From contig CATKHW010000372.1 of the NCBI GenBank assembly GCA_949752795.1, positions 62,001 to 126,000 of the forward strand: a DNA stretch of 64,000 bases, in the 5' to 3' direction. The stretch's first letter is position 1. Every line of letters starts with the position of its first letter. Below, one piece after another: positions 49,809-60,277 of this stretch. The DNA comes from Hyperoodon ampullatus. Taxonomy: Eukaryota > Chordata > Mammalia > Artiodactyla > Ziphiidae. Under the pieces are notes generated by a model. The model saw only the letters and a list, made by a program, of their open reading frames with translations. It ran no database searches and was not told where the DNA came from. Position numbers and translations under genes: made by a program.

Positions 49809-51576
49809 ATGGGGCAAAAGGGCTCAAAGGAGCGTGAATTATTTGCTCAGGTTTTACTTTCCATGCTTATAGCTCGGGGTAATAAAGTTTCTACCTCACA
49901 GTTGACTGAATTTTTGCAGCATATCCATGATGTATCTCCCTGGTTTCCTGATGGCGACTCTGTGACACAGAAATCTGGCAGAAAGTTGGAGAAGATTTAA
50001 AAAATTATTATGAGTCTCGAGGGCCTACTCATACTGCTGTTGTTACATTTAGTTTGTGGATTCTGATAAACATATGTTTAGGTTCTTCTCATGATAGTGT
50101 TGATTTGAATGTTAAGTCAGAAAAACATAAGCCTCTGACAGAAGACAAGACTGTATTATCAGCTACTGTGTCGCCACTTCCTAAACCGAAAGAGCTAATT
50201 AATTTAAATATTTCAGATGAAGAGGAACATTTTGACTTAACCGATGAGGCTTTTAAACATAAAAGAGAGAGAAAAAGAAAAACATAAAAGAGAGAATCAT
50301 CCTGAGGATGATCTTCTAATGGCTATGATAGATAAGTCAGTGAAAAAGCTGCACATTAGTAAGGACTGTCTTCCTCAAAAATCTACATCTGTAAAAATGC
50401 TCAGTCTCTTGCAACGTGCTGTATAAGCAGCAATAAAACGAAGAGAAGATCCTATTTTCTGTTGTCCTGTCATAGAAAGACCTGATCCTAATCATCCTCA
50501 ACAGGCTATTAGGGAGCATCAGGCTCTTCCTTTTAAAGTTTTGAAAGACTTAAAATCTGCTTGTGCTCAGTATGGGCCCACTGCTCCTTTTACTACTGCT
50601 ATGGTTGACACTATTGCAGGAGAAGCTCTTTCCCCCACTGATTGGAAGTCTATTGCACGAGCTTGTTTAAATGGTGGAGATTATTTAATATGGAAGTTTG
50701 ATTTTTATGAACGGGCTGCTGAACAAGCAGAAAAGAATGCTACCCATGATATTCCAGTGGATTATCATATGCTGATTGGGGAAGGACTGTATATTTCTTT
50801 ACAAGATCAATTAACTTATACCTTTGTTGCTTATCCTCAAATAAATCATTTGGCATTACAAGCCTGGAGGAAATTACCTTCTACACACAAAACTGAGGAT
50901 CTTTCAAAAATGAGACAGGGACCTGATGAACCATATGCTGATTTTGTAGATAGATTGTTACAGGCGGTGGGGAGACTCATTGTGGATGGACTCACTGGTA
51001 CAATTGTAGTTAAGCAACTTGCTTTTGAAAACGCTAATAATGCATGTCAGGCTGCGATTCAACCTTGGAGAAAACGGGGAACACTGGAGGATTATATTCG
51101 CCTTTGTGCAGACATTGGGCCTGCTTATATACAGGGTGCTGCTATGGCTGCAGCATTAACTAAAGTGGGGTTTAAAAACAATCAAAAGAGAACAAAGACT
51201 AGTTTTCAATGCGGAAAGGCAGGTCATTTTGCTGGAGAATGTGGATCTTTTCATTGTAACCCTGCTCCTTCCTTCCCTACTCAAAAACCTCCAGATGGTC
51301 AGAAAATCCCTGGTTTATGCCCTAAATGCAATAGGGGAAAACGTTGGGCACGAGATTGTCGCTCAGTGGGCCACAGGGATGGGACACCACTGTCGGGAAA
51401 CTCCTCCCGGGGCCTTCCCCGGCCCCAACAAATAATAGGGGCAACGTCTTGTGTACCCTCCTCAAACTATCAATCAGACATTAACCAAAACCAAAAACAT
51501 ACAATATCTTCGCTCTCCAGAGCAACAGCAGGAAGCACAGGACTGGACCTCAGTACCTCCGCCCGATATGTATTAA
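49809..51576 (+). pseudogene. gag: Provirus gag, broken
   Basis: Gag encodes the matrix, capsid and nucleocapsid proteins of the particle. The start MGQKGSKERELF has the MGxx form of an N-myristoylation site. The matrix frame is closed by a stop at 49,998-50,000, and the next 500 bases switch frames. A long open part from 50,541 carries capsid, with the major homology region-like QGPDEPYADFVDRLLQAVGR. The nucleocapsid has two zinc-knuckle-like motifs, each missing one ligand: Ser in place of the first Cys in SFQCGKAGHFAGEC, and Arg in place of His in CPKCNRGKRWARDC. A frame change between about 51,430 and 51,475 precedes the natural end, read in the third frame and closing with DWTSVPPPDMY at 51,574-51,576. 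Confidence 0.9.
51395..51426 (+). promoter_or_regulatory. Putative gag-pro -1 frameshift signal
   Basis: The heptamer GGGAAAC at 51,395-51,401 is in the correct phase with the gag frame (G GGA AAC). It is followed, after a 7-nt spacer, by a GC hairpin: GGGGCC at 51,409-51,414 can pair with GGCCCC at 51,421-51,426 across a 6-nt loop. This heptamer is a known slippery sequence of type-D and other retroviruses. Function is inferred. Confidence 0.65.
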
Positions 51577-52340
51577 CTCCTGCAATGGGTCCTCAGGCCC
51601 TCTCTATGGGCATCTATGAACCTTTACCCAAGGGTTTGATTGGACTATTATTGGGAAGAAGTAGTGTCGCCATGAAGGGTTTAACTATTATGCCAGGACT
51701 CATAGACTCTGAGTACGAAGGAGAAATAAAAATCATGGCACAAACTATTAAAAATATAATAACGATTTCTCCTGGTGATAAAATTGCACAATTGCTACTT
51801 TTGCCCTTTGTACCTCATGGACAAATTTTACAACATCAAAAGAGAGAAACAAAGGCTTTTGGATCATCTAGTGCTGCCTACTGGATTCAGAAGATAGGGA
51901 AAGAACGTCCAGAAATGAAATGAAGCATGAATGGAAAGGTTTTTTCAGGTTTGTTAGACACTGGAGCTGATGTCTCTGTTATGACGCAGATGCACTGGAC
52001 TAAACATTGGCCCGTTAGTCCTATTATTACAGAACTTCAAGGAATAGGACAGAGTTCTTCTCCTATGCAAAGTAGTCAGTTATTATTATGGCAAGATAGT
52101 GAGGGCCATTCAGGATACTTCCAGCCTTATGTTTTGCCTGGGCTGCCTTTAAACCTCTTGGGCCAAGATATATTAAAAGAAATGGGAGTATTACTTTATA
52201 GTCCAAATTCTCAAGTCTCTAATATGGTGTTGGATCAAGGATTTCTTCCCACAAAAGGGCTGGGAACAAATCAAAAAGGAACTGTCTATCCTATTGATGT
52301 GAAAATAAAAAGTGATAGACAAGGTTTGGGTTTTTCTTAG
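51500..52340 (+). pseudogene. pro: Provirus pro: dUTPase and protease
   Basis: The first part encodes a dUTPase, which removes dUTP during reverse transcription: AGSTGLDLSTSA and GLIDSEYEGEIKIM correspond to family motifs. An in-frame TGA at 51,921-51,923 separates it from the aspartyl protease, whose active-site loop reads LLDTGADVSVM and whose flap and C-terminal part reads LPLNLLGQDILKEMGV. A glycine-rich tail, GFLPTKGLGTNQKG, resembles the G-patch found in betaretroviral proteases. The frame ends with TAG at 52,338-52,340. Apart from the internal stop the frame is open, but it cannot give a complete product. Confidence 0.9.
52328..52334 (+). promoter_or_regulatory. Putative pro-pol -1 frameshift site
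   Basis: GGGTTTT sits in the X XXY YYZ arrangement in the pro frame (codons GGT TTT), immediately before the last Ser codon and TAG stop of pro. A -1 slip enters the pol frame, which opens [16 protein letters not shown]. The exact heptamer is not one of the best-known retroviral sites, so the call rests on phase and position. Confidence 0.5.
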
Positions 52341-54907
52341 GGGCCTTGGATTCTCCTCCACTCACTGCTGATCCAATTACTTGGCTGAGTGATGACCCTG
52401 TATGGGTGGACCAATGGCCCCTCACAAAGGAGAAATTAGAAGCTGCAGAACAATTAGTACTGGAACAATTAGGGCATTTAGAAATTTCCAGTAGTCCTTG
52501 GAATACTCCTATTTTTATTATCAAGAAAAAGTCTGGAAAATAGAGGTTATTACAGGGTCTAAGAGCTGTTAATAAAACTATGCTAATAATGGGAGCTCTT
52601 CAACTAGTCCTACCCTCTCCAACAGCCATACCACACAATTATCATCTTTTAGTTATAGATTTAAAGATTGTTTTTTCACTATTCCTTTGTTTCCTGAAGA
52701 TAGAAAACATTTTGCTTTTAGCTTGCCTTCCTTAAATTTTAAGGAACCCATGAGGAGATTTCAATGGAAAGTATTGCCTCAGGGCATGGCAAATAGTCCT
52801 ACATTATGCCAAATATATGTGGCTCAGGCCTTAACTCCTGTGAGCAAAAGGTTTCCAGCGTTATATCTCATACATTATATGGATGATATACTTTTAGCCA
52901 CTGATAATATTTCTTGATTAGAGACTGCTTCTCAATTTTTACAACAATCCTTACAATCATTTGGCTTGGTCATTGCCTCAGAAAAAATTCAAAGCCAATC
53001 TCCATTTTTCTATTTGGGAAAATATATTGATAACTCTACCATTAGGCCTCAAAAACTGCAAATTCGAGTTGATAATTTAAAAACATTAAATGATTTTCAA
53101 AAATTACTTGGAGATATTAATTGGCTAAGGCCTTCCTTAGAACTTACTACTGCTCAGTTAGAGCCTTTATTTGATATTCTTAAAGGTGACTCAGATCCTT
53201 CTACTTCACGATCTATGACTCCAGAAGATTTCAAGCTTTACAAAGAGTTAATAGAGCTATCAGCTCTGCACAATTAACTCGAATACATACTCACCTGCCA
53301 ATGTCTTTAGTTGTTTGTCCAACACCTCATGTGCCTACTGCCATCTTATGGCAAACTGTTGGAATTGTTGAATGGATTCATATGAAAACTACATCCTCTA
53401 AGTTATTAATCCTTATTATGAACTTATTATTAAGTTAATAATGCAAGGTAGAACTAGATGCTTACAACTTATAGGTATAGAACCTTCTCAAATTATTATC
53501 CCTTATTCAGTTAGTCAACAAAATTGGCTTTTTCAACATAGTAATGAATGGGGTCTTGTTCTTGCAGGATTTTCAGGTACCTTGGAATGCCATTCGCCTG
53601 CTGATAAATTGATCCAATTCAGCAAACTTAAGTCTTATATCTTTCCTTCTATAATTAGGCAACAGCCTATTCCTCATGTACGTTTGGTTTTTACAGACGG
53701 TTCTTCTTCAGGAGTGGCTACTGTAATCATTGACGACGGAACAAAACTCATTAAACAAACTTCCTTGACTTCAGCTCCATGTGTTGAACTGTATGCTGTC
53801 ATTATTGCTTTTAAACATTTGCCTTCTATATCTTTTAATTTGTTTTCTGATAGTAAATATCTTATTAGCTTATTATTTCTTCTGGAGACTGCGACCAGAG
53901 GATATACTAATGACCCTGAATTATCATGCTCTTTTCGTTTGCTTCAACAGCTTATTCGTTCCCACGATGGTCCTGTTGCAGCTCTGCATATCCGTGCTCA
54001 TTCTAACTTGTCTGGTCCATTGTCTAAAATGAATGCGACTGCAGATGTTTTAACTCAATCTAAACGTGATCTTCATCCTGTGCATTTTCCTCCCAAAAAT
54101 AAAGTTAAAATTACTCTTCCTCCTCAATCTCTTTTCCCTAAAGCAGGACATATCCCAATTTACCGTCCTCCTCCTTTCCGTTCGTCATGCTGTCAAGAAT
54201 GGCTAAGGTATTGCATTCATTATCTTCATACTGTTGATACCCATGGTCCATGTCCTGGATACCCTCATATTATAGTAAGTTATGATCAAACTGCTTCACA
54301 AGCAGCACAACAATCGCATGCTTTACACCATCAGTCGGCGGCTACATTACGCAAACAATTTTCCCTTCCTCGTGAAGCCGCCCGACAAATTGTTAAGCAA
54401 TGCCCACAGTGCTTACCTCACCTTCCTGTTCCACATTATGGTGTTAATCCTCGTGGATTATTACCTAGTCATTTATGGCAAATGGATGTTACTCATATCC
54501 CGTCTTTTGGGAAATTACAGTTTGTTCATGTCACTATTGATACTTATTCTGGTTTCCTCTGTGCTACAGCACAGACCCGAGAAGCTACTAAACATGTTAT
54601 CACTCATTTATTACACTGTTTTGCTTTCACGAACCTTCCCAAAATTATTAAAAGAGATAATGGGCCCACTCACGCTAGTGTTGCTTTTGCAACATTTTGT
54701 AATTCATTACAAATTACCAATATTACAGGCATTCCATATAACCCTCAAGGACAAGGTATTATCCAACGTGCAAATAGATCTTTAAAGCTAAGTATTGAAA
54801 AAATAAAAATGGGGGAATTATATAGAACAACACTACATAACCTTATAAATCATGCTCTGTTTATTTTAAATTTTCTCACTGTTGACAGGGGAAAGGTTGG
54901 TGGCTGA
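52335..54907 (+). pseudogene. pol: Provirus pol: RT, RNase H, integrase, broken
   Basis: Reverse transcriptase begins after the pro stop ([17 protein letters not shown]) and is interrupted by a TAG at 52,541-52,543, a frame change near 52,665, a TGA at 52,915-52,917 and a stop at 53,275-53,277. The catalytic YMDD is visible in HYMDDILLA near 52,877. A 488-codon frame (53,441-54,907) carries RNase H, with TDGSSSG, VELYAVI, SDSKYL and an HIRAHSNLSGP segment, then integrase. The integrase zinc-binding region has HALHH and CPQC. The core shows MDVTHIP and RDNGP. The third catalytic position reads Gln in IIQRANR, where this family has Glu, so the enzyme would be dead even without upstream breaks. 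Confidence 0.92.
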
Positions 54908-55078
54908 GCCAAGATTGGCCTTTCAATCTCTGGAGGTCCTCGGGAAAGATCCGCTAACCAGCACTTGGCGTGGTCCTGATCCTGTGTTGATTTGGGGACG
55001 TGGTCACGTGTGTATATTTCCCAGATCAGCTCCTGGACCTCTCTGGCTTCCTGAGCGCTTGCTTAGTCAAGCAAATAG

Positions 55079-55465
55079 ATGGCTCGCCACAGCTCACAAC
55101 TAGTTCAGAAGATGAAGAAGTTCTGCATCTCTCCCGAAAATTTGACAGTGTTGATTGAGAAAAAGAAGAAGAAGAGGAGACCACTTGCCAGGACGACTCA
55201 AAGGAGTGATGTTCCAACTTGGGGACAAATTAAACAATTGGTTTCACGAGCTCAAGAGTTAGTGAAACAACAGAATAATCCTGTTACACCTGTGACTTTA
55301 TTTTTGGCTATGTTGGCAACCATTTCATGTGTTCCCTCTGTTAATGCAGCAACTTACTGGGCCTATGTACCTGATCCTCCACTATTAAAACCCATATCTT
55401 GGTCTGAAGCAGAGTTTCCTGTATTTTACAATGATACTGTTTATGGGCCTCTTATTGGAATATAA
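55079..55465 (+). pseudogene. env: Provirus env leader and SU start, broken
   Basis: The env frame opens with a long leader of about 90 residues instead of a short signal peptide. It holds a lysine/arginine-rich patch (EKKKKKRRPLAR near residue 27), a PTWGQIKQLV segment, and a hydrophobic core (VTLFLAMLATISCVPSVNA) followed by a likely signal-peptidase site. SU then begins TYWAYVPDPPLLKPISW. Long basic leaders of this design double as nuclear RNA-export factors (Rec of HERV-K, Rem of MMTV). That role is inferred here. The frame stops at 55,463-55,465. The start overlaps the end of the pol region, the usual betaretroviral arrangement. Confidence 0.85.
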
Positions 55466-55476
55466 AACAAATCAAT

Positions 55477-56019
55477 ATGTCTGTAAATTATACTAACTGG
55501 TTTAGTACCTATCCTGTCCGTCTTAGCCCATTGAATCTGGAAACTGGATGTGTAAAGGCTATTAGTGATGAGCATACAGATGTTTATGAGGGAACGGATC
55601 AATCAGTTAGTTTGTCAGGCTCTCCAGGCATCCTTCATTTTACAGGAACCAACATTACTCTTACATGCCCGGCTACCAGCCGACGAGAGGATCTTAAGGA
55701 TACCATCATTTGCTATAAAAATGGGCAACCTATTAATATTAGAGGTCGAATCTCATACGCCTCACCACTTAGGGATTCCGCTATTACTATAGCCAAGGTT
55801 ACAGGTGAATATTCAGGAAATTATTTGTGTATGAAGCGTTTACTTGGAGGACAAGGGATACTTATGGCTGGACATATGGTTACTATTCTTAAGAGAAAGT
55901 CAAAAAATCAATTTCCTCCTTTTATGACCATTAACTTTCCTGGATCCAATTTTGAATGTTGCAATGCATCTTGGAATAATAACCAAATATGGTGTAGTAT
56001 AGATTATACCAAGGGGTAA
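55477..56019 (+). pseudogene. env: Provirus SU middle with Ig-like segment
   Basis: A 180-codon open stretch continues the surface subunit in another frame. Residues about 40-138 look like an immunoglobulin-type domain: a B-strand-like ITLTCPA (Cys64), a C-strand-like TIICYKNGQPI (Cys79 where Ig domains usually have Trp), an AITIAKVTGEYSGNYLC run resembling E-F strands with the Y-x-C signature (Cys118), and then a hydrophobic G-strand-like HMVTIL. The spacing of 54 residues between Cys64 and Cys118 fits an I-set or short V-set domain. Several N-x-S/T sites (NYT, NIT, NAS) indicate an exposed glycoprotein. It is followed by more ordinary SU sequence (FECCNASWNNNQIWC). A stop at 56,017-56,019 ends the frame. 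Confidence 0.75.
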
Positions 56020-57065
56020 ATTCTTATCTCTTCTATTCCCGTCATAGATAGGTTTATCGCATTTCAAAAGAACTGGGATATATGGAAACTAGCTCTAACT
56101 TATTCCAATACACCTGTTATAACTTGTGTTGCTCCTCCATATACACTTTTGATTGGTTCTATTAACATTGGTAATTCTTCCAAAGGAGGATATAATATTA
56201 GCTGTGTTCATTGTATTTTTACAGTTGTATGTTCCCTTCTGCAGGAACACAATCTGTGCTTATACTAAAGCAACCCATATATGTTATGGTGCCTGTACAT
56301 CTGAGAGAACCTTGGTATGAAGATACTGGAGTACAGGCATGGGTGGAACTCTCTAAAGCCTTGCAGAGAAGGAGACGCTTTATTGGGTGGCTAATAGTAA
56401 GTTGACTTGCCTTGGCTGCTCTGTCTGCTACCGCGGCTACTGCCCGTCTTTCTCTTTCACAGAGTATTAATCATGCTCACTTTGCTAATCAATTATCTCA
56501 AAATACCAGTCTTGCTTTATCTTTACAAAGTCACATAGATTTACAGATGAATAACAAGTTAGATGAATTTAAAAACACAATTTGGGGGATTGGAGATCAG
56601 ATGGCAGCATTAAAATTGAGGATGCATTTAGCTTGTCATGAAAAGTATACATGGATTTGTGTTACTCCTTACAAGTACAATGACTGTATTTGGGAATGGG
56701 AAAAAGTAAAAATGCATCTGCTGAGTGTTTGGTCAGATAATAATATTAGTCTTGATCTTAAGAAATTAAATGCTGAAATTCAGGATATGCAAAATGCACA
56801 TCTTGATGATATTTCACAAGAAGATGTAATTAAAACTTTACTGGACCATTTAAAGTGGTTAAACCCTCAGTCGTGGATTACTGGAGGGTTGTCAGGATTT
56901 ATTACCCTGGCCATAATTTGCCTATTATTGATAATAATCTTCTCATGTCTGTTTCGTATCCTCATGCAACAATATACTACTCTCGGCACTACGCTTCATG
57001 GAATTATTTTGCAGCAAAAATTAAAAAATAAAAAAGGGGGATCTGAAGGAAACAGTCAGCCTTGA
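56020..57065 (+). pseudogene. env: Provirus SU end and TM subunit, broken
   Basis: The end of SU is in shifted frames up to about 56,380. It closes with a furin-type cleavage site, RRRRF at about 56,370, then FIGWL. An in-frame TGA at 56,403-56,405 falls directly after it. The TM subunit then stays open to 57,065: an alanine-rich fusion-peptide-like start, a helical region, a two-cysteine loop (CHEKYTWIC) of the type seen in HERV-K/MMTV rather than the CX6CC of gammaretroviruses, a membrane anchor of about 25 residues (FITLAIICLLLIIIFSCLF) and a short cytoplasmic tail that reads into the 3' LTR. No functional glycoprotein can be made from this copy. Confidence 0.88.
57022..57041 (+). promoter_or_regulatory. 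Polypurine tract
   Basis: An A-rich run ending AAAAAAGGGGGA directly abuts the 3' LTR. This is the plus-strand primer site expected in a retrovirus. Confidence 0.85.
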
Positions 57066-57496
57066 GATCAGGCTACGGATATGCCAGGCATGCCGCCCCT
57101 GCTCGAAGGGACTGTCCGTACTTGTTCCCCTCCTTGTTCCATTCCATGGGAGATAAATCAGCAGGGCCCAGAAATCAGAAAGAATGTAAAATGAGACAAG
57201 CAAAGCTGTCTCCCCCCTGCACATGCAGGTTATTTTGGATGATTCTGGGCTTATGGGTTTTCTCCCAGGGAAGTTAACCTTGAGCCGAGACAGTCTATAG
57301 ATAATGTAAACCACCATCTGGCAACCTTCCCTTTTCTAGTCTATATAATCTGCAACCGTAGCATAATAAAACTTACCTTGCAACCATCAGTTGTCTTGGT
57401 CCTTCTGACCCCATTCGTCGGTGCTACTTCAGTTCCTTACCCCGTCCCTTCTGACCCTGGGCGGTGAAATCCTCTTTCTCCGGCTGGTCCGTGGCA
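57042..57496 (+). repeat. 3' LTR of the provirus
   Basis: 455 bp, aligned with the 5' LTR along its whole length. It starts TCTGAAGGAAACAG, so the canonical TG terminus has become TC, and ends GGTCCGTGGCA. The AATAAA signal is conserved (about 57,364). The OGT 3'UTR resumes directly after it. Confidence 0.93.
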
Positions 57497-58245
57497 CATA
57501 CGAATATATGTTTTTGTCTTGCTGTACTGCACATATGCTGTCTAGTAACAGATATTTTGTCTGCTAGTAGTGTTGTAGATTATGTCTTTCCAAAGCGCTG
57601 AGGCAGTGCACCTATTCTGTAGTTGCAGCTGATGCCTGAATGTATCCTAGCTGACAAATTATTGATTAATAAGAACTTGAATTTCTAAAGATTAGTACTG
57701 TTAACCAAAATCTGAGCAAGGAGTCTCAAATGTAATTCTTAGCCAGAATTACATGTTAATGAACCATTTAACAGTGTAAATCAAGGAACATCAGTGTAGG
57801 GATTTCTTTTCATTTATTTTTTACCTGTTTGAAATATCAGTTAAAGGTTGGCAGCTTGGTTGCAGACGAACGGTCGTTTGAAGTTCACCAAACTACTTAA
57901 TGTGGAATAGGATAACAGACTTCCAACGCCCTCAAGGCTGTGACCTTGCAGCCATTTTACACAGCACATCATCATCCTATAGGGATGAACCTTTCCCTGG
58001 CCCGAAAAGTAGCCGCTCTGTTGAAGCTTTGCTTATTGGAACAGGCTTTTGTTTCCAGGTTACATGTCTGTGGAAGACTTAATTCTGAATAGAGATATAG
58101 ATATTACTGGAAACTAATTGTTTTTCTATTATACTCTGCTTTATCAAAAAAGTAAAACATTTAAATTGTGCTACAAAAATTCAGATGTTGTCTTGCAATC
58201 TTTAAACAATAAATGAATGATTTGCCCTTAAAAAAAAGAATTAAG

Positions 58246-59810
58246 CAGTTAAGCTGTTGGTCCCACATCAGACAAATCATCCTTATACCTCCTGTCAATA
58301 TTGTTAACAGAGACTGTTATTTTATGAATCCTTATGATCCTGTGATTCTTTCTTTCACGTTTCAGGGCACAGCAGGTTAGAAAGTGGATTTGTTAAACTG
58401 GGTGAGTTTATCCTTCTTTTATGCGTTCATTCAATTTTATGTTCATTTACTTACTATACACATATGGCAATAGAAGCTGCTAAAGCAATCATTGCTATTC
58501 TGCAAAACAACAAGGCACAGAAGCAGATGTCTTATTTCCGAGATTTCTCCCCCCAGGATTATTGTGATTAAAGCTACTTTGCCGCAATTTCCTGGAGAGG
58601 ACAAGGGGCTACTCGCTGGAGGTTTTTTAATGACTTGGAGAAAGGCTCAAATATGCCCCCATTATGGTAATCCACCCCAGGGGCAAACCACACAAGAATA
58701 TTATGAATTTATTTTATTTTTCTATCCTTGCAAAGGTAATACTCAGCTCATTAGAATATGAAAACTATACTGTCAAATTTCAGAATTACATGGATGAAGA
58801 AAATCACCAAAGTGGCATCATATCATGTGTGTTATAGTTGTATTGACTATATTGACTATGTTGTGTTAACAATGTATTGTATAACTCTATATTGAAAAGG
58901 CAAAATGCTGTACCTTATTTCAGAGAAAATAATTATGTTGGCAAACCCCAAATTGTACATTGTAGATGGGTCCTAGGAAAAGAAGATTTAATTCATAGTG
59001 GACAAGAGGTTAGCTTCTGTTTTCAGCCATGTGCTATTTCAAGAATTAAACATCATGAATAATACAGGATATAAGAGGAATAGTCTAAAGACGGAAAAGC
59101 ACATTTTGATTAGGAAAGAGAATTTAAGGCTTAAGTCTTTATTTTTTTTTAAGGAAAACTGCCTTATTACTATGAGATAAGAAAATTGTTTCCTTCTTTT
59201 CTTCCTTGCTTTCTTCTTCTTCTTCTTCTTTTCTTTAACCTTTTTTACTTTGGATATTTGGATATTTGACCTCTAAGCTGAGATGACTGGAAATGCCTCC
59301 TCTGGGCACTAAATGCTGACATCTCCTGATAAGAGGGAAGCTGCAAAGTAGAAGAATTGAAGGTCAGTATGTTGATATTGGTCTCCAGCACATTGATGTA
59401 CATTTGTGTATTGGGGAGGGGGAGTGAAGCTTGAGAGTGGGCCAGTGGGGAGGGGTAAATATTTTGTGATGCTGTCTACCTATGGGCTTATAAAGTTTAC
59501 AGCTGCATTAGGAGGACAAGCATTACCATTCGCATGAAAAGTAGGGCAGACGTCAGTTGCAAAAGCTTCTAGCCATACACATAGGGAAATACATAAATGA
59601 TACACCTTATTGCATTCACCCATTCACCCTCCCCTGTTCACGCTAATTGGAAATTTCTATCCATTTCAGAGAAGTAACACAACTATCAATCATTTTCCCT
59701 GGCAGGAATCTTCCAGGAGGAAGAAAATGGAACACACCTAGCAGCAGAGCTCACGCACTGGCCCATGTGTCTTAGATTTAATATCTGATCACTAGCTGGA
59801 TTGAAGCCAA
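58246..59810. other. No gene recognised; short ORFs only
   Basis: AT-rich DNA following the OGT retrocopy. Interrupted frames near 58,400-58,560 (MAIEAAKAIIAILQNNKAQ) and 58,877-59,062 (GKPQIVHCRWVLGKEDLI) look slightly protein-like but are short and broken, and I cannot assign them. A (TTC)n run lies near 59,215-59,235. Confidence 0.4.
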
Positions 59811-59958
59811 GAGGTGGTTCACAAAGTTGCTGCATATTAGAATCACCTAGGGAACTCTGAGACTTCCCCGTGCCCAGGCTCCTCCCTAGACCTACTGAAT
59901 CAAAATCTCTGGGGCTGAGACCTAGACACCAAAGTTTCTCTTAAAAGCTCTTTAGGGG

Positions 59959-60158
59959 GGCTTCCCTGGTGGCGCAGTGGTTGAGAGTCCGCCTGCCGAT
60001 GCAGGGGACACGGGTTCGTGCCCCGGTCCGGGAAGATCCCACATGCCGCGGAGTGGCTGGGCCCGTGAGCCATGGCCGCTGAGCCTGCGCGTCCGGAGCC
60101 TGTGCTCCGCAACAGGAGAGGCCACAGCGGTGAGAGTCCTGCGTACCGCAAAAAAAAA
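59959..60158 (+). mobile_element. Short CHR-type SINE with TSD
   Basis: Full-length sense copy from 'gcttccctggtggcgcagtg' to 'gagagtcctgcgtaccgc' and a poly-A tail. A 16-bp TSD, AAAAGCTCTTTAGGGG, lies at 59,943-59,958 and 60,159-60,174. It is the cleanest example of the short form in the window. Confidence 0.95.
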
Positions 60159-60174
60159 AAAAGCTCTTTAGGGG

Positions 60175-60277
60175 AAGGGATATGGGAACAGATGTATATG
60201 TATAACTGATTCAGTTTGTTATAAAGCAGAAACTAATTTTAAAAAATATTTAATACTAAAAAAAAAAAAAAAACCTC
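60175..60277 (+). mobile_element. Very short L1 3' tail insertion
   Basis: About 100 bp of L1 3' end ('gatgtatatgtataactgat', then 'gttataaagcagaaacta') with a poly-A tail. The flanks both carry CTCTTTAGG, shared with the neighbouring SINE's target duplicate. Confidence 0.8.

Larger units (their letters stand above)
49208..57496 (+). mobile_element. Betaretrovirus-like (class II) provirus
   Basis: A complete 8.3-kb endogenous provirus inserted in the 3'UTR of the OGT retrocopy, in the same orientation. Order: 5' LTR, Lys3-type primer binding site, gag, pro (with dUTPase), pol, env, polypurine tract, 3' LTR. The gag, pro and pol frames step by -1 each time, as in betaretroviruses. The dUTPase N-terminal to the protease, the G-patch-like tail of the protease and the long basic env leader all point to the MMTV/HERV-K-like group. 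Every gene is broken by stops or frameshifts, so it is inactive. The target flanks share CATA (ACATA if the last LTR base is counted), shorter than the 6 bp usual for betaretroviruses. Confidence 0.95.

Noticed and set aside
58877..59062. BRCT-like tail suggested by QIVHCRWVLGKEDLIHSG
   Set aside because: Only a few residues resemble a BRCT end, the frame is short, and there is no supporting upstream domain.
59959..60158. tRNA gene suggested by the tRNA-like A/B boxes of the SINE
   Set aside because: The boxes belong to the tRNA-Glu-derived SINE head; no complete cloverleaf is present.
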